A stretch of 45,433 nt of DNA, from contig NZ_PNBY01000095.1 in the NCBI RefSeq assembly GCF_005886875.1, forward strand, positions 1 through 45,433. Reading direction: 5' to 3'. Position 1 is the stretch's first letter, and each line of letters begins with the position of its first letter. A model generated the notes under the pieces. It saw only the letters and a list, made by a program, of their open reading frames with translations, was not told the DNA's origin and did not search any database. This document shows, piece after piece, positions 17,134 to 27,428 of this stretch. The translations under genes and the position numbers were made by a program. This DNA comes from Pseudoalteromonas aurantia. GTDB taxonomy: Bacteria > Pseudomonadota > Gammaproteobacteria > Enterobacterales > Alteromonadaceae.

Positions 17134-20100
17134 ATGAAAACTGCTTGGTATTTCGGCTGGCTATTATTTTTAATATGTAAACAAGTATGGGCTGTGCCTC
17201 AGTTCACAGATACAGCCCAAGTGATGAGACATTATGACTATCGTACAGGACTAAGCCAAGTCACTGTTACCGCTTTAGCGCAAGATCAGTTTGGCTATAT
17301 TTGGATTGGTACGCAAGCAGGACTCAATCGCTTTGATGGCCATGAATTCAAGACATTTGTCTCACAACAGCAGGATGTTAACAGTTTAGCGGGTGGCTTT
17401 ATTACAGCCTTGTGTGTAAGTAATGACAAGGTTTGGGTTGGCACCAGCACAGGGCTGAGCGTTTATCATACAATACATGGGCGATTTACGTCATTGTTAT
17501 CAAAAGATCAACAGGTGATTAAATCTGATCGTGTAAGCTGGATAGATTGTAGAGGTGAGCATGTCGTTATCTCGACCGAAGACAATATGTCCTACGAAGT
17601 TGATAAATCAACTCTCGTTCCACATGCCCTTAATATCGAAGGTAATTATATTCGCAACGTTGTACAGCGTGGTGATAATTATTTTTATTTAAGTGATATG
17701 GGTTTTATGGCATATCACAAGCAAGCGAAAACGTCCGTCCAGTTACTTGCCGGTGAATTTAAAAAAATGACCTACCAAGGTCAGCGCGCAATGCTCGTTA
17801 GTAAGTCAAATCGGTTGATCAGTTATGACACCTTGTATCAAAGAGTGCTTTGGTCACGTAGCTTCGACACTGTTCAAAATATTACGCTTCACAGTTTAGA
17901 AATAAATGGCAATGAAATTCTTGTAGCCAGTGATCATGGGGTCTATTTGTTAGATCTACAGGGAAAGCTGCTGAATCATTGGTATAAAAGAGATAGGCAA
18001 ACAGCAGGCTTACAAGATAATAATATTTTGACTGTCATGCGGGACAAAAACCACGATCTATGGATAGGAACTGAAACTCGAGGGTTGCACTTCTTCAGTC
18101 AGCTCAGTGAGTCGTTTGGTCATGTGAGCGAATATAACTACCCCCATTCGCCAATGAAAACTGCGGATATACGTAATTTCGCAATTGATCGTGAAGATCG
18201 TATTTGGTTAGCTACGTCAAATGGCGCGCATGTTTTTGATGGCACGGGGTTTAAACCCGCAAATCATTATTTTTCAGAACTCAAAGTACTCAATGGTAGT
18301 TTTATTACACGTATTATTTTTCATGGAGAATGGTTGTGGGCTGCCACGCGGGGTAATGGGGTCGTTTCATTTAATTTGACAACTAAAGAGCTTATTCATT
18401 TAAAGCCAGATATTGGCAACGGGCCGGAGCTTAGCTTCAATGATGTTATGCTATTCAATGGGAAAGTACTCATCAGCTCAAGAACAATGGGTGCGATGTA
18501 CTTCGATGAGCAGAGCAAAACTTTGCAATCTATGTACACACCACAACAGAACCCTCCCAGTCATGTTTCTTCTATGGCGGTAGTTGACGGTAAGCTGTGG
18601 TTTGGGTCGATAGGTAATGGTTTGTATCGAGATATGGGAGGGACTCTTGAGCAGCTATCAACGACTGAGGGGCTAGTTTCTGATCTGGTGTTTATGCTTG
18701 AACAAGATCAATATGGCAGGGTGTGGGTTGCAAGTGAATCGGGCCTATCACTTGTGTCTAAAGAGTTTGAGATTGAACAAGTCTTTACGCAGCAAAATGG
18801 ATTGGCAAATAATGCGATATGGGGCTTAGTATTTGATAACTTAAACCATTTATGGGTTGGGAGTAGTGGTGGGTTGAGCCAAATCAACACCAGTAACTTG
18901 AGTATTCATAATTTCTCCCCCGTTGATGGCGTACAAGGCAACGAGTTTAACTATAACGCCGCATGGCTTGCACCCGATGGACGTATTTTTATTGGGGGAG
19001 CGATGGGGTTCAATCAGTTTTACCCACAAAAACTGAGAGTAGACAACTCTGCAAGTCCCTTACTTGTAAGTCACATTGAGCTATTAGGTAAAAGCTTAGA
19101 GCCAAGTGAAACAGGGTTATTGAAAACAGCACCAGAGCTGGCAAAAAGCATAGAGTTACGCTATGACCAAGATATTATTTCTTTGCAATATTCCAGCTTA
19201 GAGTATGGCTCAGAGCAGCAGCAATTTTATTATCGTGTTATTGGGCTCAGTGACAAATGGTTGAAACTTGCTAAAGGAGTGAGACAAGTTAACCTACTTC
19301 GTTTGGCACCAGGACATTATACTGTAGAGTCTTATACGATAAATCGGTTTAATGTTCAGTCCCCTATACACCATTTTTCTCTTATAATTAATTCGCCGTG
19401 GTGGTGGAATATATATGCAAAATCTGTTTATGTATTGGCGCTACTCGCATTAATTTTAATCACTGTAATAATTAGACAAAAGCGATATCGTCAAGTGGTT
19501 GCTGATAACTTAAAAATGAGTGAATTACGCCAACGTTTAGAGTTATCGCTTTGGGCCAGTGGTGATGAATTGTGGGATTGGCATTTAAACAAGAAAGCGA
19601 TATATCGACATAGCGTTTCGCCCAGAGTGGATTATGGTAAGGCTGAAAGTCATATGGAACTAGATGACTTTATTCAGTTTGTGCACCCCAAAGACAATAT
19701 CTTACTCGAAGACAAAGTAGAAGCATGCATTCGAGGCAATGTTGAAAGTTATGAAATTGCCATACGCGTTAAAGATTTAAGTGGTAAGTGGACATGGGTG
19801 CTCGATAGAGGAAAAGTGGTCGATAGAGATGAAAATGGACAAGCAATTAGGATCGCAGGGGCACTAAAAGATATTGCGCAGCTTAAAGAGCACGAGAATG
19901 CTTTGCAAATGCTTAATGAGCAGCTAGAGATTAAAGTTGAGATGCGTACTAACGAGTTATATACCAAGAATCAAACTCTTGAACATGCGATGCTCACTCT
20001 GAAGCAAACTCAGCAAGAGCTTATTGAAAGTGAAAAAATGGCGTCGTTAGGCGGGTTAGTTGCGGGGGTTGCTCATGAGATAAATACACCTTTGGGTGTT

Positions 20101-20781
20101 GCTTTAACTGCGATGACGTATAACCAAGAAAGCTTGCAAAGCGTTGAGAAAAAACTGGCAGATAGAACGCTAATACAAAGTGACTTAACAAAAGCCATAG
20201 AGGAGCAAACAGAAGGCTATCAGTTGATCCTGAGAAATTTAGATAGAGCGCAAAATCTGATTGGTAACTTTAAGCAAGTTGCAGTTGATCAGTCGAGTGA
20301 AACATCGCGACAGATCAACTTGAAAACATATATTAAAGATGTATTTAATTCTCTGGCTCCATTAATAAAGGGGAAAAATATTACCGTAAGTGTAACGGGG
20401 AGCGATACAGTGTTACTAACAACATATCCCGGTGCGATTTATCAGATCCTCACCAATTTATTAAATAATTCTGTCTTACATGGATTCGAACAACAAGGCA
20501 AAGGAGAGGTTTTGGTGACCATTGCGCTTGATGATACGAGCTGGTACGTTAACTATACCGATGATGGTGTTGGTATGAGTGAAGAGATGTTGAAAACCGT
20601 ATTTGATCCATTTGTCACTTCCAAACGCAGTCAGGGTGGATGTGGCTTAGGGATGCACATTGTGTACAATTTGGTCACACAGTTATTAAAAGGAGAAATA
20701 AAGTGCTTTTCTGAGCAAGGTAATGGGATTGCAGTAAAACTCAAAGTGCCGATTGAAGAGGTAAACAGTCCAGACCAATAA
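17134..20781 (+). CDS. Beta-propeller sensor histidine kinase with PAS domain
   Basis: Membrane sensor kinase of 1215 residues. A signal peptide (residues 1-21, ending KQVWA) exports a long periplasmic region with at least seven Reg_prop repeats (for example YIWIGTQAGLNRFDG, LWIGTETRGLHFF, VWVASESGLSLV) that should form propellers, then a Y_Y_Y domain. One transmembrane helix lies at about 756-782. A PAS fold (about 806-940) and a coiled coil follow. The phospho-acceptor H981 is in AGVAHEINTPLG, and the ATPase domain keeps the N-box (LTNLLNNS), DDGVGMS, and GCGLGMH. There is no receiver domain, and no response regulator gene is adjacent. Ligand unknown; related propeller kinases in other bacteria sense polysaccharides. 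Confidence 0.9.
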   Translation: MKTAWYFGWLLFLICKQVWAVPQFTDTAQVMRHYDYRTGLSQVTVTALAQDQFGYIWIGTQAGLNRFDGHEFKTFVSQQQDVNSLAGGFITALCVSNDKVWVGTSTGLSVYHTIHGRFTSLLSKDQQVIKSDRVSWIDCRGEHVVISTEDNMSYEVDKSTLVPHALNIEGNYIRNVVQRGDNYFYLSDMGFMAYHKQAKTSVQLLAGEFKKMTYQGQRAMLVSKSNRLISYDTLYQRVLWSRSFDTVQNITLHSLEINGNEILVASDHGVYLLDLQGKLLNHWYKRDRQTAGLQDNNILTVMRDKNHDLWIGTETRGLHFFSQLSESFGHVSEYNYPHSPMKTADIRNFAIDREDRIWLATSNGAHVFDGTGFKPANHYFSELKVLNGSFITRIIFHGEWLWAATRGNGVVSFNLTTKELIHLKPDIGNGPELSFNDVMLFNGKVLISSRTMGAMYFDEQSKTLQSMYTPQQNPPSHVSSMAVVDGKLWFGSIGNGLYRDMGGTLEQLSTTEGLVSDLVFMLEQDQYGRVWVASESGLSLVSKEFEIEQVFTQQNGLANNAIWGLVFDNLNHLWVGSSGGLSQINTSNLSIHNFSPVDGVQGNEFNYNAAWLAPDGRIFIGGAMGFNQFYPQKLRVDNSASPLLVSHIELLGKSLEPSETGLLKTAPELAKSIELRYDQDIISLQYSSLEYGSEQQQFYYRVIGLSDKWLKLAKGVRQVNLLRLAPGHYTVESYTINRFNVQSPIHHFSLIINSPWWWNIYAKSVYVLALLALILITVIIRQKRYRQVVADNLKMSELRQRLELSLWASGDELWDWHLNKKAIYRHSVSPRVDYGKAESHMELDDFIQFVHPKDNILLEDKVEACIRGNVESYEIAIRVKDLSGKWTWVLDRGKVVDRDENGQAIRIAGALKDIAQLKEHENALQMLNEQLEIKVEMRTNELYTKNQTLEHAMLTLKQTQQELIESEKMASLGGLVAGVAHEINTPLGVALTAMTYNQESLQSVEKKLADRTLIQSDLTKAIEEQTEGYQLILRNLDRAQNLIGNFKQVAVDQSSETSRQINLKTYIKDVFNSLAPLIKGKNITVSVTGSDTVLLTTYPGAIYQILTNLLNNSVLHGFEQQGKGEVLVTIALDDTSWYVNYTDDGVGMSEEMLKTVFDPFVTSKRSQGGCGLGMHIVYNLVTQLLKGEIKCFSEQGNGIAVKLKVPIEEVNSPDQ

Positions 20782-20786
20782 GATAG

Positions 20787-20814
20787 AGAAATGGCCTATT
20801 ATAAGACCATTTCT
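20787..20814. terminator. Bidirectional terminator between sensor kinase and metG
   Basis: AGAAATGG (20787-20794) pairs with CCATTTCT (20807-20814) around a 12-nt loop. A T-rich stretch (ATTATTATTGTTT) follows on the plus strand and a shorter one on the minus strand. It lies between two convergent genes. Confidence 0.6.
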
Positions 20815-20825
20815 ATTATTATTGT

Positions 20826-22853
20826 TTACATGGCACGCATGCCCGGCTCTGAACCATTGTCTGGGTTAAGAATATATATTTCTTTTCCACCAGGTCCAGC
20901 TGCTAAGACCATGCCTTCAGACATACCAAAGCGCATCTTACGCGGTTTAAGATTAGCAACCATGACAGTAAGCTTCCCCTCGATGTCTTCTGGCGCATAG
21001 GCAGATTTAATACCTGCAAACACTTGGCGTGTTTCACCTCCTAAATCAAGTGTCAGCTTGAGCAGCTTATCAGCCCCTTCTACATGCTCCGCTTTGGCTA
21101 TTTTTGCAACACGTAAATCGACCTTAGCAAAGTCATTGAACTCTATTTCGTCTGCGATAGGCTCTTTTGCTAGTGGGCTATTTGGATCAATTTTTGGTTC
21201 AGTTGTCGCTGCTAAGCTTTCTTTAGATTCTTCAAGCATGACATTTACTTTATCCATATCAACACGCTGCATTAGGGCCTTGAACTTATTGATTGAGTGG
21301 CTTGTTAGTAAAGTTTGGGCACTCTCCCATGTAAGCTCAGTATTTAAAAACTGTTCTACATTACTTGCCATCGCCGGTAACACTGGTTTTAAATACGTCA
21401 TCAGTATCTTGAATAGGTTTAAGCCTAATGAACATACTTGATGTGCTTGCTCATGCGTTTCTTCATTCTTAATTAACACCCATGGTGCTTGTGCATCGAT
21501 GAATTGGTTTGCTTTATCAGCAAGTGCCATGATCTCGCGAATGGCACGACTATATTCACGTTGCTCATAATAGTCAGCTATCACACTTGAAGCAGCTTGG
21601 AATTCAGCAATCAGTTCAGGCTCAAGTACATTTGCGCTTGTTTTTCCATCAAATTTTTTGGTAACAAAACCAGCACAACGTGATGCGATATTAACTACTT
21701 TACCGACCAGATCTGAATTTACACGTTGTGCAAAGTCTTCTAAATTTAAATCTAAATCAGTGATCCCGCCATTAAGCTTTGCGGCAAAGTAGTAACGCAA
21801 GAATTCCGGATCTAAATGCTCTAAATAGGTACGGGCTTTAATAAATGTGCCCTTTGATTTTGACATTTTAGCACCGTTGACCGTCACGAAACCGTGTGCA
21901 AATACATTCGTTGGTTTACGGAACTCCGCACCATCTAACATGGCTGGCCAGAATAAACTGTGGAAATAAATAATATCTTTACCAATGAAGTGGTAAAGTT
22001 CCGCATCAGAGCTTTCACCCCAAAAAGTATCAAAATCCAAGCCTTTTTTATCGCACAGGTTTTTGAAGCTGGCCATATAGCCAATCGGTGCATCTAACCA
22101 AACATAAAAGTATTTACCCGGCGCACCAGGGATCTCAAAACCAAAGTAAGGTGCATCTCGGCTAATATCCCATTGCTGAAGACCATCAGCAAACCATTCA
22201 TCTAGCTTATTAGCCATTTCTGTTTGAATACTGCCGGAATGAAGCCATTCTTTGAGCATCCCTTCGAATGCTGGTAAATCAAAGAAGAAGTGCTCAGAGT
22301 CTTTTAAGATGGGCGTCGCACCTGACATTACGGAACGTGGCTCTTTGAGCTCCGTTGGGCTATAGGTTGCACCACACGCATCGCAGCTGTCTCCATTTTG
22401 ATCCACTGCATCGCAGGTTGGGCATGTGCCTGTTACAAAACGATCTGGTAAAAATATATTCTTTTCAGGATCGAACAGCTGAGAGATGGTGCGCTTTTTA
22501 ATATGTCCCTTTGCATTTAGGCGGTTATATATTAGCGCACTGAGTTCTTTATTTTCTTCACTGTGGGTGCTGTGGTAGTTATCAAACTCAATATTAAAAT
22601 CCGCAAAATCACGTTGGCGTTCGATGCTTACATTTTTCACCATTTCTTCAGGTGTAATGCCCTGTTTTTGTGCGTTGAGCATAATTGGCGTGCCATGCGC
22701 GTCATCTGCACAGACATAATATGTTTCATGACCACGTAGTTTTTGAAAGCGTGACCAAATATCTGTCTGGATATATTCAAGCATGTGCCCTAAATGAGTC
22801 GGGCCATTGGCATAAGGTAGAGCACTGGTGATGAGAATTTTTCTCTTAGTCAT
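20826..22853 (-). CDS. metG: Methionyl-tRNA synthetase
   Basis: Charges tRNA-Met, including initiator tRNA; class I synthetase of 675 residues. The HIGH-type motif is HLGH in [13 protein letters not shown]. The zinc knuckle CPTC...CDAC is near residue 145, and the KMSKS loop is [10 protein letters not shown]. The C-terminal EMAP/Trbp111-type tRNA-binding domain (from [11 protein letters not shown] to the end) supports dimerisation. It is divergent from apbC, as in E. coli, and convergent with the kinase gene upstream in the window. Confidence 0.98.
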   Translation of the reverse strand: MTKRKILITSALPYANGPTHLGHMLEYIQTDIWSRFQKLRGHETYYVCADDAHGTPIMLNAQKQGITPEEMVKNVSIERQRDFADFNIEFDNYHSTHSEENKELSALIYNRLNAKGHIKKRTISQLFDPEKNIFLPDRFVTGTCPTCDAVDQNGDSCDACGATYSPTELKEPRSVMSGATPILKDSEHFFFDLPAFEGMLKEWLHSGSIQTEMANKLDEWFADGLQQWDISRDAPYFGFEIPGAPGKYFYVWLDAPIGYMASFKNLCDKKGLDFDTFWGESSDAELYHFIGKDIIYFHSLFWPAMLDGAEFRKPTNVFAHGFVTVNGAKMSKSKGTFIKARTYLEHLDPEFLRYYFAAKLNGGITDLDLNLEDFAQRVNSDLVGKVVNIASRCAGFVTKKFDGKTSANVLEPELIAEFQAASSVIADYYEQREYSRAIREIMALADKANQFIDAQAPWVLIKNEETHEQAHQVCSLGLNLFKILMTYLKPVLPAMASNVEQFLNTELTWESAQTLLTSHSINKFKALMQRVDMDKVNVMLEESKESLAATTEPKIDPNSPLAKEPIADEIEFNDFAKVDLRVAKIAKAEHVEGADKLLKLTLDLGGETRQVFAGIKSAYAPEDIEGKLTVMVANLKPRKMRFGMSEGMVLAAGPGGKEIYILNPDNGSEPGMRAM

Positions 22854-22972
22854 AACGGTTCCGTGAATTCTGAGCGGTTCTGTTTAAGAAACAGCCAACC
22901 CTCTAAGTTTTAGTTTACAATTGCCACTTTGTGCTCGTGTAAAGCATCAATAGACTGGTGTTAATGGGTTGA

Positions 22973-24097
22973 ATGTTACATAATTCCGAGGTCTTTTTCA
23001 TCACTCGAGTACGTTTTATTTCTATGTTTGGTATTAATAAGCTATTTAAAAAAAATAATTCAGACAGAACTCGGTTATACGAAGTATTAGAAGCTTATAA
23101 AAGCGGCGTATTTCCTGTAGGAATAGAGCGAGAGTGGGTTGAAAATTATACTCAATGTCACGATGGAATTACCCTGGCTCTGCAGATACCATTTGCTGTG
23201 AAAAGCGTAAATTCATGTTTGACAGATTATCTCACTAAACAGTTGGGTCAATCAGTAAAACTGACGATTGACGTAAAATTGCCAGACGTACATAAGTATA
23301 AAGCAGTTAAACATATTTTATTAGTAGCTTCCGGCAAAGGTGGGGTTGGAAAGTCGACTACCGCAGCGTTTTTAGCGCAAGCACTGTCTGCAGAAGGTGG
23401 GCGAGTAGGTATACTTGATGCTGATATATACGGTCCGTCTATTCCGACTATTTTTGGTGTGCGGGATGCAAAACCAACGTCAAAAGATAATAAAACGCTT
23501 AACCCCATTATAAAAGATGAGATTAGCATTCAATCGATAGGCTTTTTAGTGCCTGCTGAAAATGCAACCGTATGGCGAGGACCAATGGCTTCGCAAGCAT
23601 TAAATCAGTTGTTGAATGAAACCGAGTGGGGGGAGCTCGATTACCTTATTGTGGACATGCCTCCAGGTACGGGAGATATCCAACTGACTATGACACAAAA
23701 AGTGCCTGCAAGTGGCGCATTGATCGTGACTACTCCACAAGATTTAGCGTTAGCCGATGCACAAAAAGGCATTGCGATGTTCAATCAAGTTAACTTACCT
23801 ACTTTAGGTCTAATTGAGAATATGAGCCATTTTTTATGTGGCCATTGTGGAGAGAAAAACCATATTTTTGGTCAGCACGGCGGTGCTGATCTAGCAAGTC
23901 GCCATGGTGTTCCTTTGATAGCAGAAGTGCCTTTAGATATTAATATCCGAGAGACATCAGAGCAGGGCGAAAATATTTTAACGGCGTCAACAGAGCAAGC
24001 AGCTAACTATGTTGCTTGTGCACAACTTGTTGGCAGCATATTGCATTATCAAACACAATCCACCTCAACGGTCGATATAGTGATAACGGATGACTAA
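22973..24097 (+). CDS. apbC: Iron-sulfur cluster carrier ApbC/Mrp
   Basis: Cytosolic P-loop ATPase that carries and transfers Fe-S clusters. The deviant Walker A GKGGVGKST, DADIYGPSIPT and MPPGTGDIQLT motifs are all present, as is the CGHC cysteine pair that holds the bridging cluster. With ATG 22973 the protein has 374 residues; an in-frame ATG at 23024 would give 357 and begin MFGINKLFKK. Neither has a convincing ribosome-binding site, so the start is uncertain. The N-terminal MIP18-like region is shorter and more divergent than in E. coli Mrp. dcd follows after 3 nt. Confidence 0.93.
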   Translation: MLHNSEVFFITRVRFISMFGINKLFKKNNSDRTRLYEVLEAYKSGVFPVGIEREWVENYTQCHDGITLALQIPFAVKSVNSCLTDYLTKQLGQSVKLTIDVKLPDVHKYKAVKHILLVASGKGGVGKSTTAAFLAQALSAEGGRVGILDADIYGPSIPTIFGVRDAKPTSKDNKTLNPIIKDEISIQSIGFLVPAENATVWRGPMASQALNQLLNETEWGELDYLIVDMPPGTGDIQLTMTQKVPASGALIVTTPQDLALADAQKGIAMFNQVNLPTLGLIENMSHFLCGHCGEKNHIFGQHGGADLASRHGVPLIAEVPLDINIRETSEQGENILTASTEQAANYVACAQLVGSILHYQTQSTSTVDIVITDD

Positions 24098-24100
24098 TCA

Positions 24101-24688
24101 ATGAGATTATCAGATACCCATATAAAACAAGCGATAGAAGAGCAACGGATCATTATTGAGCCAAAACCAGAAGAGGGGATGATCTCTGGGATCACGTTAG
24201 ATTTACGCTTAGGTAATAAATTTAGAGTATTTCAAGATCATGCAGCCCCTTACGTTGATTTAAGTGGGCCAAAAGATCAACTAAATGCTGCAATGGAATC
24301 GATTATGAGCGATGAAATTGTCTTGGACGAGAATGAAGCATTTTTTTTACATCCAGGACAACTTGCGTTAGCGATAACTTATGAGTCTGTGACGCTCCCA
24401 GCAGATCTTGTGGGGTGGTTAGATGGGCGCTCATCGTTAGCAAGATTAGGCTTAATGGTGCACGTAACAGCTCACCGTATTGATCCGGGTTGGTCTGGTA
24501 ATATTGTACTTGAATTTTATAATTCTGGTAAATTGCCTCTTGCACTTAGACCCAATATGAAGATAGGTGCGCTCAGTTTTGAAACGATGAGCTGTGAGGC
24601 ACAAACCCCCTATAACACAAGGAAAGATGCTAAATATAAAGGGCAAAATAGTGCTGTAGCGAGTCGAATTAGCGACGATAAACAGTAA
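24101..24688 (+). CDS. dcd: dCTP deaminase
   Basis: Deaminates dCTP to dUTP, the main source of dUMP for thymidylate synthesis in gammaproteobacteria. It has 195 residues, nearly collinear with E. coli Dcd. The catalytic segment [17 protein letters not shown] includes the conserved Glu, and [12 protein letters not shown] provides the triphosphate-binding Ser/Arg. The C-terminal lid [13 protein letters not shown] is intact. It is coupled to apbC (3-nt gap); in E. coli dcd lies elsewhere. No terminator is evident in the following 260 bp. Confidence 0.97.
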   Translation: MRLSDTHIKQAIEEQRIIIEPKPEEGMISGITLDLRLGNKFRVFQDHAAPYVDLSGPKDQLNAAMESIMSDEIVLDENEAFFLHPGQLALAITYESVTLPADLVGWLDGRSSLARLGLMVHVTAHRIDPGWSGNIVLEFYNSGKLPLALRPNMKIGALSFETMSCEAQTPYNTRKDAKYKGQNSAVASRISDDKQ

Positions 24689-24917
24689 GGCTATATGCTG
24701 GACTTTTAATTAGATAAATGACTTACGCAGCGCCTAGCAACCGTTGCGATAAACACTCATAAAAGCCAAGCACTGAATAATTTCAAGGTGTGCAACGCTG
24801 ACCTTTGATGAAATCTACATGAACCTTAAATCTGTATCTTGAGCCCCTAATATATGAATATTTTTATTTGAGACTGGCAATACTGAATAAAGTTTACATA
24901 CTTTAATATTGATTGAA

Positions 24918-24934
24918 CGAGACGAACTGTCTCG
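24918..24934. repeat. Inverted repeat in the leader of the EAL gene
   Basis: CGAGAC-GAACT-GTCTCG, a perfect 6-bp stem, ends 6 nt before the AGGAG ribosome-binding site (24941-24945) of the EAL gene. It could be a leader hairpin or a small operator. The wider 24689-24950 gap holds no other feature I can recognise. Confidence 0.4.
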
Positions 24935-24950
24935 ACATCAAGGAGAGAGT

Positions 24951-27428
24951 ATGTGGGGATGTGACAAAGCTTTAAAGGTGCTGTATGCATTGCTTATGAT
25001 GGTCGTTGTGTGTTCAAGTGCGAATGCATCACAGGTATTTAACGATTTAAGCAATGAAATGACCATTAACGAGATAATCAATGGTCATGGCCAGTTTGAA
25101 AACATTGAGCAAGACGGTGCTGTTGCGTCAAAAGCGGTGTCTACGTGGGTAAAATTTAATATTCCTGCAGAACCCAAAGCAATCCGCGAATCGTTCTTCA
25201 CTATTTATAAGCCTGTTGAAACCGCACTTGATATGTATGTTGTCGAATTGGGCCAAATCATTGCTGCTGTTAATTTACCGACAGACAATGCAGTACTACC
25301 GCGATTACAAAGTATTTACCCTCATATTAAATATAAAACGTCCGCGTTCCCTCAACAGGTTTATGTTCGATTTCAAGCGCCTTTCAATGCTCGGATTAAT
25401 TATCAAGTACAGTCTATTCATGACTTTGCTGAACACTCTCAATCGAGGCTTTTTTGGTATGGCCTAGAACTTGGCTTGTTGTACTTTGTGGCGTTTTTTA
25501 TTTTGTCGGTTGCGGTATTTAGTGGTCGTCATTATTTTCTGTACTTGGGCACATATTTACTGCTGTTAGCATTACAGTGCAGTGCTAACAATGGCAGTAT
25601 TTATTATTATTTACCAAAAAAGGCCGCCCAGTGGTTCACTCATCATTGTAGTATGCTGCTGGTCGCGGGGCTTGCAGCTTGTTTACTTTTTCATTTCACC
25701 TTTTTTAAAATCAATAAGAATGCAAAACAGCTGACATATCCTACGCTTATTTTGGCTGGTTTACTCATTTTTATGGGGTTATTGTCTATTGGAATTGGCT
25801 CGCCAATTGCGGTGCAAGTCCAGGCGTTGAGCGTACTAACGACGATAGGGCTAGGTATCGCCATGTATGCACAATTGGGTAAAGAACATGCAACAGAGGC
25901 TCGAGTATTGTTGTTCGCTTGGCTGCCTATGTTTGTTTTAGCCTTTACATGGGTGAGTATGCAATTAGGTATATTTGTGAACAGTGCTTTAGTGAATATG
26001 AGTCAAATTGCTGTGATCTCACATGTTAGTTTACTTGGGTTGGTTATTTACCTAAGAGATAAGCAACAAAGAGATGCGTTTGTTTTTTACACTAATCATG
26101 ATAAAGACACGGGGCTTCCTAATCGTTTGGCACTTAATCAGCAATTAATCAAACTTGTATCAAGTCATCAGCACCACACATTATTGTTATTTAAACCATT
26201 GGTATTAAACAGTATCCGATTAAATTATGGAATGGATTATGCCGACCGACATTTGAATAGTCTGTTTGAAAAGCTAAATTTACAACTAGATACGTATGGT
26301 AATTCTACCATCAGCACTAAGCACAGTGACAAGCATACTGATATTTATCGGCTAGATGACTCGGTGTTTGCGGTAATTTTGGTGGGAAAACTGTCGTTGT
26401 CGCAAGTAGAGCAATATGTATGTTTACTCTCTTCGGTGTTTGAAGAAGGTGTCGAGTTAAAGGGTCATCAGCTGGTTGATAAAATAGAAATTGGTGTTGC
26501 TCATTCACCTGTACATGCAAAAAGTGCGGAGAAATTAATACAGCGAGCCATGCTGGCATTAGCGACAAAGTGCTCAAGCAGTGAGCGGTGGCAGCTTTTT
26601 GATGTTGCTAACTCAATGGTGTCTGAGCGCAGGCTTAAAGTCACTTCTGCATTGAAAACCGCGTTAGATAAGGGCGAATTTTCACTGTATATGCAGCCCC
26701 AAGTTAATTTATCGACTGGCAAGGTGCATGGGGCAGAGGGGTTATTAAGGTGGGAGCACCCCGAGTTAGGCCAAGTGCCACCAGATGAGTTTATACCTAT
26801 TGCAGAGTCATCAGGAATGATTTATTCAGTGACAGAATGGGTGATTGAGCAGGGACTACATTATCAAAAACAAATAGTAGAGTTGTACCCAAACCATATT
26901 TTATCACTCAATATTTCTGGAAAAGACTTAGCGAAGCGAGAGTTAACGGTGCAGCTGATCACACTCATCAACGAATTTAATTTGAATCCACGTCAAATTA
27001 TATTGGAGATCACAGAATCGGTGACAATTGGTAAAGAAGCTAATTTAAAAGAGGTCGTAGATGATTATAGACGGATTGGCATTAAAGTAGCGATTGATGA
27101 TTTTGGTACAGGTTATTCGTCTTTGGCATATTTAAGCCAGTTAGGGTTTGATGAGCTGAAAATTGACAAGCAATTTGTGATGGATATCGAAAGCTCTCGA
27201 ACTAATCAAACCATTTGTAAAGCGACTTGTGATATGGCACATAGCTTAGGATCTAAAGTAGTGGCGGAAGGGATTGAAAGTCTAGCAAGTTATACCCGTT
27301 TGCAGGGGTTTGGCTGTGATTTTGGACAAGGTTATTTTATTTCTCGTCCACTGGGGTTTGATGAATATCTAGTATGGCTAAATAAGGCTACCCGCGCTGA
27401 TGATGTAAAGCATCACCTAATACGTTAA
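24951..27428 (+). CDS. 7TMR-DISM / degenerate GGDEF / EAL c-di-GMP phosphodiesterase
   Basis: Membrane signalling protein of 825 residues. I chose ATG 24951 because AGGAG precedes it and a signal peptide (residues 1-26, ending ANA) follows directly. A periplasmic 7TMR-DISM extracellular domain and a seven-helix membrane region (about 170-370) precede a GGDEF fold that begins TGLPNRLALN but has RLDDSVFAVIL where GGDEF should be, so it cannot make c-di-GMP. The EAL domain (about 577-815) has EGLLRW in place of EALLRW but keeps the catalytic Glu, and NISGKDL, LEITES, IDDFGTGYSS, KIDKQF and VAEGIES. It is therefore probably an active c-di-GMP phosphodiesterase. Its last 41 nt overlap the convergent gene. 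Confidence 0.9.
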   Translation: MWGCDKALKVLYALLMMVVVCSSANASQVFNDLSNEMTINEIINGHGQFENIEQDGAVASKAVSTWVKFNIPAEPKAIRESFFTIYKPVETALDMYVVELGQIIAAVNLPTDNAVLPRLQSIYPHIKYKTSAFPQQVYVRFQAPFNARINYQVQSIHDFAEHSQSRLFWYGLELGLLYFVAFFILSVAVFSGRHYFLYLGTYLLLLALQCSANNGSIYYYLPKKAAQWFTHHCSMLLVAGLAACLLFHFTFFKINKNAKQLTYPTLILAGLLIFMGLLSIGIGSPIAVQVQALSVLTTIGLGIAMYAQLGKEHATEARVLLFAWLPMFVLAFTWVSMQLGIFVNSALVNMSQIAVISHVSLLGLVIYLRDKQQRDAFVFYTNHDKDTGLPNRLALNQQLIKLVSSHQHHTLLLFKPLVLNSIRLNYGMDYADRHLNSLFEKLNLQLDTYGNSTISTKHSDKHTDIYRLDDSVFAVILVGKLSLSQVEQYVCLLSSVFEEGVELKGHQLVDKIEIGVAHSPVHAKSAEKLIQRAMLALATKCSSSERWQLFDVANSMVSERRLKVTSALKTALDKGEFSLYMQPQVNLSTGKVHGAEGLLRWEHPELGQVPPDEFIPIAESSGMIYSVTEWVIEQGLHYQKQIVELYPNHILSLNISGKDLAKRELTVQLITLINEFNLNPRQIILEITESVTIGKEANLKEVVDDYRRIGIKVAIDDFGTGYSSLAYLSQLGFDELKIDKQFVMDIESSRTNQTICKATCDMAHSLGSKVVAEGIESLASYTRLQGFGCDFGQGYFISRPLGFDEYLVWLNKATRADDVKHHLIR

